Below, one piece after another: positions 25,287 through 33,300 of a stretch of 64,000 nucleotides of DNA. The DNA comes from Kocuria rhizophila DC2201. Lineage in GTDB: Bacteria; Actinomycetota; Actinomycetes; Actinomycetales; Micrococcaceae. Each line of letters begins with the position of its first letter. Position 1 is the first letter of the stretch. The notes below the pieces were generated by a model that saw only the letters and a list, made by a program, of their open reading frames with translations, was not told where the DNA came from and searched no databases. The position numbers were made by a program, and so were the translations under genes. The stretch spans positions 310,001-374,000 of the forward strand of contig NC_010617.1 in the NCBI RefSeq assembly GCF_000010285.1. Direction: 5' to 3'.

Positions 25287-26267
25287 GTGAGACGCCGCGT
25301 GACCCCTCCGCTGCCCATCGTTCGCGGCGTGGGCCCCACCCGCGTGCGGATGCCCGGCCCGGGCGCCCCGGACCCCGTTCTCGACTCCCTCCCCGGTCTG
25401 CCCGCCACCGCGGTGGACTACGTCCGGGCCCGCTTTCCCGACGACGCCGCGTGGTTCGCCGAGCAGGTGGCGGCCGGTCGTGTGCTCGGGGACGGCGGCG
25501 TCGTCGTGACCCCGGAGACCCCCTACGAGCCCGGGGTGTCCGTGTGGTTCCACCGCCCCGTGCCGGACGAGGACGCTCCGCCCGTCACACTGGACGTGCT
25601 CCACGAGGACGAGTGGATCATGGCCGTGGACAAGCCCCACGGGCTGTGCAGCACACCCAAGGGGGAGAACGTGCGGCGCTCGGTGGTGGTGGCCGCGCGC
25701 TGCCAGTTCGACAACGACGAGATCTCCGCGCTGCACCGCCTGGACCGCTCCACCGGCGGGGTGCTACTGCTGTGCAAGCGCGCGGAGGACCGGAGCGCGT
25801 TCCACCGCCTGTTCCAGGAGCGCACGGTGCGCAAGACGTACTGGGCCGTGGCGGGCGTGAACGAGCGCGTGGGGGAGCAGACCGTGCGCGTGGAGTCACG
25901 CATCCGCAAGATCCAGGGTGTGGTGCAGGCCTTCGAGGAGCCCGGTGAGGTCAACGCGGTCACGGACGTGCGGCGCGTGGAGACCTTCACGGACGCGGAC
26001 GGCACATGGGGGCTCTACGAGATCGCCCCGCTGACCGGGCGCACCCACCAGATCCGCGTGCACATGACGTCGCTCGGGCTGCCGCTGCGCGGGGACAAGC
26101 TCTATCCGCAGCCGCGGCAGGACTTCGACGTGGAGGACCCGGAGAACCCCCTGCAGCTGATCGCCCGCTCCATCGAGTTCGTGCACCCCGTGACGGGTCG
26201 CGCGGTGCGGATCGACTCGCGACTGACCCCCGGCAGCCATGCGGCGGCCACTCGGAGCGCCACGTAA
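25287..26267 (+). CDS. RluA-family 23S rRNA/tRNA pseudouridine synthase
   Basis: 326 residues. Catalytic motif ISALHRLDRSTGGVLLLCKR (Asp of HRLDR), with DEWIMAVDKPHGLCSTP upstream and the closing PLTGRTHQIRVHMTSLGLPL, GDKLYPQ. A weak S4-like N-terminal part (VDYVRARFPDDAAWFAEQVA, GRVLGDGGVV) is present. The modified uridine cannot be deduced. GTG 25287 is used; GTG 25299 is an equally possible start. Two dispersed motif copies lie 45 bp apart in opposite orientation (25440 read PDDAAW, 25495 read GGVVVT). Confidence 0.88.
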   Translation: MRRRVTPPLPIVRGVGPTRVRMPGPGAPDPVLDSLPGLPATAVDYVRARFPDDAAWFAEQVAAGRVLGDGGVVVTPETPYEPGVSVWFHRPVPDEDAPPVTLDVLHEDEWIMAVDKPHGLCSTPKGENVRRSVVVAARCQFDNDEISALHRLDRSTGGVLLLCKRAEDRSAFHRLFQERTVRKTYWAVAGVNERVGEQTVRVESRIRKIQGVVQAFEEPGEVNAVTDVRRVETFTDADGTWGLYEIAPLTGRTHQIRVHMTSLGLPLRGDKLYPQPRQDFDVEDPENPLQLIARSIEFVHPVTGRAVRIDSRLTPGSHAAATRSAT

Positions 26268-26280
26268 CGATTGCGTAACA

Positions 26281-26296
26281 TGTGACGGGTGGCACA
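26281..26296 (+). promoter_or_regulatory. Candidate CRP/GlxR-type site
   Basis: TGTGACGGGTGGCACA matches TGTGA-N6-TCACA at 9 of 10 conserved positions, about 190 bp before the CAP/LGFP gene. The remaining 26297-26485 holds no gene that I can recognise. Confidence 0.35.
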
Positions 26297-26485
26297 CGCC
26301 GATGCCCTCCGGGGGTACCGTAGCGCGCGGGTCTTCCCCCCTCAGCGGGCCCACCTCGGAGCCACCGCCGCAGTGCGGGGGCCCGAACCGGTTGGCGTCA
26401 GCCACCGGGAGCTGTCCCCACAGCGTGCACGACCCGTCGCACCCGGCGGGACCCTCGTGCCCGCCCGACGACGAAACGGCCCTGC

Positions 26486-27493
26486 ATGTCCACACACCTC
26501 ACCTCTGCGCCCCGCGCGCAGAGTCCGATCCGCCGTGCCCTGACCACCCTCGCCGCCGCCGCGTCCGCGGCCACCGTGGTCCTGACGGGCAGCCTGCTCA
26601 CTGCGCCGCAGGCGCAGGCCAGCCCCTCCGACATCGTGGCCGTGTCCTCCGGGACCCGCGCCGCCGACTCCCAGAAGCTGCTGGACCAGGTCAACAGCCA
26701 CCGGGCGTCCCGTGGTCTGAAGCCCGTGAAGTACTCCAAGTCCCTGTCCGGGCTCGCCCAGGGGCAGTCGGACCGGCTGGTCAACCAGGAGGTCATCAAC
26801 CACTCCAACACCTTCCTCACGGACCGCCGGGCCGCGGGGTACAGCGCCGCGGGTGAGATCCACGCCCTGTCCTGGAAGAACTCAGTCACGGACCTCACCA
26901 CCTGGTGGAAGGGTTCTCCGGCGCACAACAAGGTGCTCACCGATCCGCGCATGGAGGTGATCGGCATCGGGCTGACCTACGTGGACGGCAGCCTGGGCGG
27001 CAGCGGTCAGGGCTGGCGGCTGGTGGGAACGGTGAACTCCTACGGCTTCCCGGCCGGGCGCGCCCCCGCGGACACGAGCACCCGGGTGGCCGGCGCCGTC
27101 GCACCCCGCGCGAGCGCCGTGAAGCCCGCACCTCCCAAGGTCGTGGTGCGTGGTGCCATCAGGGGCCGCTACGACGCCCTCGGCGGGGCCTCCGTGTGCG
27201 GTGCTCCCCTGGCCAACGAGCGCGGCGGTCTCGTGGGAGGCGGCGTCTACCAGAGCTTCCGCGCGGCCAACGGCGCCCAGTGGAAGATCCTGTGGACCCC
27301 GCGCACGGGCGCGCACGCCGTCAAGGAGTCGGGCGGGATCGGCAGCGCCTGGAAGGCCGCGGGCTTCGAGCGCGGCTGGGGCTACCCGCTCACCGAGGAA
27401 TACCGCGCGGGCTCCGAGGTCCAGCAGCGCTTCTCCAACGGCTACACCGCGCACTGGTCCCGCACCACCGGCCGCACCTGGGTCACGCGCTGA
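26486..27493 (+). CDS. Secreted CAP-domain protein with LGFP repeats
   Basis: 335 residues. Signal peptide about 1-46 (PIRRALTTLAAAASAATVV, cleavage after PQAQA). The CAP/SCP domain spans about 60-195: LLDQVNSHRASRGLKPVKYS, SDRLVNQEVINHSNTFL, AAGEIHAL, WWKGSPAHNKVLTDPRM. A Pro/Ala linker is followed by two to three LGFP repeats (YDALGGASVCGAPLANERG, GSAWKAAGFERGWGYPLTEE), which bind peptidoglycan-arabinogalactan type walls in related bacteria. The CAP active-site His/Glu pattern is partly kept (NHS, GEIHA). Probably a wall-associated protein; no enzymatic activity can be claimed. A long upstream region (218 bp) with a CRP-like site suggests regulated expression. Confidence 0.85.
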   Translation: MSTHLTSAPRAQSPIRRALTTLAAAASAATVVLTGSLLTAPQAQASPSDIVAVSSGTRAADSQKLLDQVNSHRASRGLKPVKYSKSLSGLAQGQSDRLVNQEVINHSNTFLTDRRAAGYSAAGEIHALSWKNSVTDLTTWWKGSPAHNKVLTDPRMEVIGIGLTYVDGSLGGSGQGWRLVGTVNSYGFPAGRAPADTSTRVAGAVAPRASAVKPAPPKVVVRGAIRGRYDALGGASVCGAPLANERGGLVGGGVYQSFRAANGAQWKILWTPRTGAHAVKESGGIGSAWKAAGFERGWGYPLTEEYRAGSEVQQRFSNGYTAHWSRTTGRTWVTR

Positions 27494-27517
27494 CACGTAC
27501 CGCACAGCCGACGACGC

Positions 27518-27558
27518 CGCCCCGCGGACTCCCTGCCTCGGCACGGGTCCGCGGGGCG
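27518..27558 (+). terminator. Terminator of the CAP/LGFP gene
   Basis: 12-bp perfect stem CGCCCCGCGGAC/GTCCGCGGGGCG, 17-nt loop, 24 nt after the stop. Its left arm overlaps a dispersed motif copy (27510-27520). Between here and 27742 there is only a further 10-of-11 motif (27683) and G+C-rich sequence. Confidence 0.65.
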
Positions 27559-27741
27559 CTGCGTTTCCCTGTCGCTGCGGCCCGGGCAGCGCAGGTGGGC
27601 GGGGACAGGGTCCATGGGCCGGGCAGCGGCGCCCATCGCCCCGGCCCGAAGCGAAGACCGCGTGCTTCGAGTACGTGAGCGGGCGGCGTCGTGCGCGGTG
27701 GCCGTGCCCGGGGGCGCGCGGTGACGTGCCGGCCGGCTGCG

Positions 27742-28749
27742 TCAGGCCGCGGCCTGGCAGCGGGGGCACCACGCGATGGTGCGCAGGTGCTGCACCGCGG
27801 TGCGTGAGGGGGCGGGGTCCACGGTGAGCAGGGCGTCGTCGATCTCCCCGCGCTTGAGCTGCGTCCCGCAGCGGCGGCACGGCTGACCGTCCTTGCCGTA
27901 CGCCCAGAACAGGGGGCGGCCCGGCGGCGCCTGGCCCACGGTGGAGCGCATCGAGCGGTCCTTGTTCAGGTGCAGCAGCTTGTGGGCGAGCACGACGATC
28001 TCGCGCAGCTTGCCCTCCGGCAGGGAGTCCACCCGGGCCCACGGGTTGGTGCGGGTCATGAACAGGGTCTCCACGCGGTACACGTTGCCGATGCCCGCGA
28101 GGTTGCGCTGGTCCATCAGGGCGGTGCCGATCGCCCGGTCCGGCTGGGCGCTCAACCGTTCCAGGGCCTTCTCCAGGTCCCAGTCCGGGCCGAGGATGTC
28201 CGGGCCCAGGTAGCCCACGAGCTCCTGGTCCTCCAGCCGGGTGGGCACCAGGCGCACGTCCTTGACGTCGAAGCCCACGGCCTCCACCTCTTTGGTGCGC
28301 AGGATCGCGCGGATGGTGTGCGAGCCCTGCCCGATGGCCACGTCGGCGCTGAGCCGGGTGCGCGCCTCGGCGGCGGAGCGCACACTTCCGCCCTTCCGGG
28401 CCTGGCCGCGCGGTCGGTACGGGCTCGCGCCGGGCCGGCTCCGGCGCCCGCCGGGGCGCGCGGCGGCGTCGTCCTGCTGCCGGTCGAAGACCCGCCAGGT
28501 GCCGTCCATCATGAGGTGCGAGTGCAGGGTGAGGGGCTCGGCGCCGGACTTCATCTGCTCCGCGTCCGGGGCCGCGGAGAGCCGGATGAGGATGTGCTTC
28601 CCGCGCGGCACCACGGCCACCACGGTGCGTCCAGACACGTCCGAGGTGGCGAGGGCGGGCACCCTGAAGTCCGAGCTCTCGATCACGGCACCCTCCAGCG
28701 CCTCGCGCAGCATCTTGCACTGGCGGTAGACGGAATCACCTTCGGGCAC
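27742..28749 (-). CDS. nei: Endonuclease VIII-type DNA glycosylase
   Basis: 335 residues from GTG 28749, fixed by AGGAGG 6 nt upstream and by the product beginning (M)PEGD, where Pro2/Glu3 are the catalytic N-terminus of the Fpg/Nei family. Other signatures are HSHLMMDGTWRV, the H2TH region (IGTALMDQRNLAGIGNVYR) and the C-terminal zinc finger CRRCGT to WCPRCQ. It removes oxidised pyrimidines with AP-lyase activity. Compared with other Nei proteins there is an extra basic, Gly/Arg-rich loop at about residues 90-130 (RPGGRRSRPGASPYRPRG). This loop contains a dispersed motif copy (28463-28473, read DDAAA). Confidence 0.9.
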   Translation of the reverse strand: MPEGDSVYRQCKMLREALEGAVIESSDFRVPALATSDVSGRTVVAVVPRGKHILIRLSAAPDAEQMKSGAEPLTLHSHLMMDGTWRVFDRQQDDAAARPGGRRSRPGASPYRPRGQARKGGSVRSAAEARTRLSADVAIGQGSHTIRAILRTKEVEAVGFDVKDVRLVPTRLEDQELVGYLGPDILGPDWDLEKALERLSAQPDRAIGTALMDQRNLAGIGNVYRVETLFMTRTNPWARVDSLPEGKLREIVVLAHKLLHLNKDRSMRSTVGQAPPGRPLFWAYGKDGQPCRRCGTQLKRGEIDDALLTVDPAPSRTAVQHLRTIAWCPRCQAAA

Positions 28750-28868
28750 GGGTCCTCCTCGGTTCGCGGTGGGGTGTTCAGCGTACGGCGTGCTCCACCA
28801 GATGCTTATGGTGGATTTTCCGGATTCGCCGAGTGTTTGGCGGTTCACTCCAACTGTGAGGAGCCCTG

Positions 28869-29441
28869 ATGAGATCCGAGGAAATCGCGAGAAACGCCGA
28901 AGGCTGGACCCCGCCTCCTCTGTGGGCGCCGGTGTCCGGACACCTGATGATGGGGGCGGTCAAGGTGCCCGTCATGGTGCTTCTGCTGTGGGCCGCCACG
29001 CTCACGGGGTGGCTGGCGGCCGCGCCCCTGCAGAATCTGGTCGTCGCAGGGGTGGCCGCAGTGGTCGTGGGGGAGGTCCTCACCACACTGGCGGAGCGGC
29101 CCTTCGTGGTGAAGCGACGGCTCTCCGCCCCGGGCGGCTGGGACTACGCGCTCGTGCCCGTGGTGATCCACGCGGTCGTGGGGCTGGGCCTCGGCGCCCT
29201 CCTCCTGGGCGGTCTGAGGGGCGGCATCGCTCTGGGGATGGCATATGCAGTGGCCGCGGTGGGCGAGACGATCCTGTCGAAGTCCTGGTTGCCCGGCGAC
29301 ACCCAGGCCGAGTTTGACGAGAAGTGGCGCCAGACCAAGCAGATGACGCACGAGACGTTCGACGACGATGTGCAAGACCTCAAACGGCAGGCCGGTCAGA
29401 AGGTCCGGGACAGCTACGACAAGCGCAAGGGAAACGAGTGA
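28869..29441 (+). CDS. Membrane protein of unknown function
   Basis: 190 residues, ATG 28869 with AGGAG 5 nt upstream. Four hydrophobic segments at about 27-50 (MGAVKVPVMVLLLWAATLTG), 52-75, 90-118 (YALVPVVIHAVVGLGLGALL) and 118-135. A charged, Lys/Asp/Gln-rich cytoplasmic helix of about 45 residues follows (TFDDDVQDLKRQAGQKVRD). I do not recognise the family. It is divergent from nei and followed 80 nt later by the hydrolase gene, which has its own promoter. Confidence 0.75.
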   Translation: MRSEEIARNAEGWTPPPLWAPVSGHLMMGAVKVPVMVLLLWAATLTGWLAAAPLQNLVVAGVAAVVVGEVLTTLAERPFVVKRRLSAPGGWDYALVPVVIHAVVGLGLGALLLGGLRGGIALGMAYAVAAVGETILSKSWLPGDTQAEFDEKWRQTKQMTHETFDDDVQDLKRQAGQKVRDSYDKRKGNE

Positions 29442-29509
29442 CGCAGGAGCAAGCGGTGTCCATGGTCCACACGTAGGCCCATCTCCGCCGGTGCACGTCC
29501 GGTCCCGCC

Positions 29510-29515
29510 TATGGT
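29510..29515 (+). promoter_or_regulatory. -10 box of a leaderless mRNA (hydrolase gene)
   Basis: TATGGT ends 6 nt before ATG 29522. Confidence 0.5.
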
Positions 29516-29521
29516 GACGAG

Positions 29522-30310
29522 ATGATCGACGTTGAAGCGCTGTGGCAGTCAGCCCGGCAGCGAGCAGCCGCGCGGCCAGGGTCCCCATTTGACGGTGTGA
29601 TCCGCGATGAGCACGTGGGCGTCGTTGCGACGCGGTCCTACACCCCGCACGAGAGGATGACCGATGCCATCGTCTACTTCTCACACGGTGGATACGGGGT
29701 GTTCGGTGACCTCGACCTGCAGGACGCCTACTGTCGTCGTCTCGCAACGGTCTTGCACCGTCGAGTCGTGGCCGTTGACTACCGCCTGGCGCCCGAGAAT
29801 TCATTCTTCGACGCAGTCGACGATCTCGCGAGCTGTGTTCGGGTCCAGACAGGGACCACGGGCGTCATTCTCTGTGGAGATTCGGCCGGGGATGCCGTGA
29901 GCGTCGCCGCAGGGAATCGGATCGGAGCCACGGTTCGCGCTTCAATGCTCACCAACCCGAATCTCGACCTCACTCTGCAGTCCTTCGACCGTCAGGCTCC
30001 CCAGGGTCCGGACTGGGAACTGACTCACCGTGCTTTCACGCTCTGGTCACGGCCGCTGCCGCTGCAGGAAGCCCCGGAGTTCCACCGACCGGAGAAACCG
30101 CCGCCACCCATTTTTCTTGCTGTCGGAAGCGAGGACTCTCTGGTTCCAGAGGCGCGAATGCTGGCAACTATCTGCGCGAGCCGCGGATGGGACTGCGAAC
30201 TGAATATCGTGGACGGGCGCGGTCACGGTTTCATGAGTGACCCTGACAGTGCGGACCTCGTGCTCCGGCGGGCGGGCGCTTTCATCCGCAGGCATCCTGC
30301 CGTGCCCTGA
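29522..30310 (+). CDS. Alpha/beta hydrolase fold-3 (HSL-type) protein
   Basis: 262 residues. Nucleophile elbow CGDSAGDAV (GDSAG), acid in VGSEDSLVPEA and His in DGRGHGFMSD complete a triad. The HSL oxyanion motif HGGG is altered to SHGGYGVFGD, and the YRLAPE block is VDYRLAPENSF. A carboxylesterase or lipase-like activity is likely; the substrate is unknown. Codon use is clearly less G+C-rich than in flanking genes (AAT, ATT, TCA, GAA and CTG mixed), suggesting horizontal acquisition. The predicted transcript is leaderless. Confidence 0.8.
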   Translation: MIDVEALWQSARQRAAARPGSPFDGVIRDEHVGVVATRSYTPHERMTDAIVYFSHGGYGVFGDLDLQDAYCRRLATVLHRRVVAVDYRLAPENSFFDAVDDLASCVRVQTGTTGVILCGDSAGDAVSVAAGNRIGATVRASMLTNPNLDLTLQSFDRQAPQGPDWELTHRAFTLWSRPLPLQEAPEFHRPEKPPPPIFLAVGSEDSLVPEARMLATICASRGWDCELNIVDGRGHGFMSDPDSADLVLRRAGAFIRRHPAVP

Positions 30311-30395
30311 TCACGCACTCCCGCACAGAACAGGACGAAACTCCATCGAGGTCGCCGGGCCTCCCCAGAGTGACCGTGGAGACGGCCCCGGACCG

Positions 30396-33300
30396 TCACC
30401 CCCGGCCCCCACCCACCGGCGCCCGCATCCGCACGCCCTTCGGGGTCTGGTAGAAGCCGCCCGCGAGCAGCCCGTCCCGCACCGCGGTGACGAGCTCCTC
30501 CGAGGAGAGCACCGAGTCCCCGTTGACCTTCTCCACCACCAGCGAGTCCACGGCCTTGCGCTGTACGAGAGCGGCCACGGCCTCCGCCGCGAGGTGCAGC
30601 AGCGCGGGGTCAGAGGCGAACGCCAGCGCCGTCTTGCCGCCGCGCTCCAGGTACAGGGTCAGCGCGCCGTCCACGAGCACCACCACGGCACCGGCCTTGC
30701 GCCCCGGCCGGTGCTTTGTGCTGGACTCCAGCACCACCGCCTCCGGCCAGTCCAGCGCCGCGCCGTACGGGTTCGCGGGGTCCGTAGCCGCGAGGGCGAG
30801 GACCTGGGGATCGGCCTTGCGGGCGGCGTCGTCGTCCGTGAAGCTGCGCAACACATCAACCGTTGCCGGTTGCGTGAACTGGGCGGCTCCGAGACCCTCG
30901 ATGAAGTAGCCGCGCCGCGCCCGCCCCGCGTCCTCCAGGGCACGCAGCACCTTGTAGACCGTCGAGAACCCGCCGGGGACGTCCTCCACCGCCACGGGTC
31001 CACGCGTGAGGATCCCGTAGCGGTCCAGCAGCAGCTCCGCCTGGGCCTGCGCCCGCACGGTGGGGTTCAGCGGCTCGGGGCGCAGCGCGGACCACCGGCC
31101 CGCCGTCGTGCGCTCCTCGCCGCCCCCGGAGGCGCGGACCACGCGCGTGCCGGACGGAGCGGCGTCGTCGGCGGAACCCGCGGGGTCGAAGCCGGCCGGA
31201 CCGCGCCCGACCGCGCGCAGCCGCGCCGCACCCCGGCGCCCCGCGGAGCGGGAACGCCCCGGCCGCTTGGGCGTCTTGTGCGCGGAGTGCCCGCCGGAGA
31301 TCAGTGCGCGCACGGGGGCGTACGTGTCGTTGGTGATCAGCCCCGCCCACAGCAGGTTCCACAGCGCGGTGCGCAGCTGGGCCATGTCCACGCTCACGCC
31401 CGCCGCGGCGAGGGGCTGGACCAGCTGCCACGCGAAGTACGCGCCACCGCCCTGCAGGACCGTGAGCAGCTCCCGTTCGAGCGCGGAGTCCAGGGCGTCC
31501 GCGGTGGCGTCCAACTGGGCGACGGGCGGTAGCGAGAGTTCCGCGGACTCGGCCAGGTGGAACGCCACCCAGCCGTCCTCACCACCCAGGGACCCGGCGC
31601 CGGAGAAGACGACCTCGCCCGTGGCCATGAGCTCGTCCAGCATGGCGGGCCGGTAGTCCACCACGCGCTGCGCGAGCACGAGCGGCTCCCACGCGGACGC
31701 CGGGATCGGCACCCCGGCGAGCTGGTCGATCACGGTGAGCACCCCGTCCAGCCCGCGCAGCTGATGTCCCTTCACGGCGTGCTGCCACGCGGGCAGGAAC
31801 GTGGCGTACGCCTGCGGGTCCACCGGCTCCACGTCCGCGCGCAGGGCCGCCAGCGAACGACGCCGCAGGGTCCGCAGCACCTCGATGTCGCACCACTCCG
31901 AGTCCGACGCCGCCGGGTCACCGCTCGGCCGGAACGCCCCCTCGCTCACCCGCCGCTGCCTGGCCAGGGACCGCAGGGCGGACTCCACCACGGCAGGGCC
32001 CAGGCTCAGGGCCTGCGCGGCCTCGGCCACACTGAACGGCCCGTGCGTCCGGGCGTACCGGGAGACGAGGTCCCCCACGGGATCCGCGACCGGTTCCAGG
32101 AACGCGAGCGGAACCCCCATGGGCAGGGGCTGACCGAGCGCGTCCCGCATCCGGGCGGCGTCCTCCACCGCGCAGTACACCTCACGCCCGCCCACGCGCA
32201 GCACGATCGCGCGGTTGGTGTCCACGAGGGCGTCCAGCAGCTCGCGCGCGGCCTCCGGGGAGATTGCCCGGTACGCGGGGTCCTCGGCCCGCCCCGTGTC
32301 CTCCTCGTCCTCAGGGCCGCCTTCGTCGCCGATCCGGGCGGACGCGGCGGCGCCCGGCGCCTCCAACGCCGCTGACGACGCCGCCCCCGAAGCCCCGGTG
32401 CTGGGCGCCGGAGCGTCGGGGGGCGCAGCACCTGCCCCGGCGGAGGCGGACCCCGCGGCCGGCGACCCCGCCGGAACGGAACCGTCCCCGCGCAGGCGCA
32501 GGGCGGCGTCGTCGGCGGTCATGGGCCCGAGCAGGCGCAGCAGGTCCGCCGCGCCCTCCACCCCGCGCAGGCGGCGGTCGGGGGCGAGGCGCTGCAGCTG
32601 CAGGACGGTGGTCTCGATGACCTCGGGGTCCAGCAGCTCGCGCAGTTCGGCGCGGCCCAGCAGCTCGTTGAGCAGGGCGGGGTCCAGGGACAGCGCGGCG
32701 GCCTTGCGCTCGGCCAGCGGGGAGTCACCCTCGTAGAGGAACTGCGCCACGTATCCGAACAGCAGGGTGCGCGCGAAGGGTGAAGGGGAGTCCGTGGTGG
32801 TCTCCACCACCCGCAGCTTCCGTCCGGCCAGGTCCCGTTGCAGCTGGAGCAGGGCGGGGACGTCGTACACGTCCTGGAGGCACTCGCGCACCGTCTCCAG
32901 GATGATCGGGAACTGCGGGTACTTCCGGGCCACGTCCAGCAGCTGCGCCGAGCGCTGGCGCTGCTGCCACAGCGGCGTGCGCTTGCCGGGGTCCGCGCGC
33001 GGCAGCAGAAGGGCGCGGGCTGCGTTCTCCCGGAACCGGGACGCGAACAGCGCGGAACCGCCCACCTCCTCGGTGACGATCTGCTCGAGCTCCTCCGGCT
33101 CGAAGAGGAACAGCTCCGCCCCGGGAGGCTCTTCATCCGTGGCGGGCACGCGCAGCACGATGCCGTCGTCCGCGGCCTGCGCGGAGGCATCCAGGCCCCA
33201 GCGCTCGTCCAGCCGCGCGCGGACGGCCAGCGCCCACGGGCCGTGCACGGGCGTGCCGAACGGGCTGTGCAGCACCACGCGCCAGTCCCCGAGCTCGTCC

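Noticed and set aside
26285-26485. c-di-AMP (ydaO-type) riboswitch upstream of the CAP/LGFP gene
   Set aside because: Actinobacterial wall-protein genes often have one, and GGGCCCGAACC is reminiscent, but the conserved GGGGUGAAUC and terminal GACAGCUAACCUCGUAGGCG-like blocks are not found.
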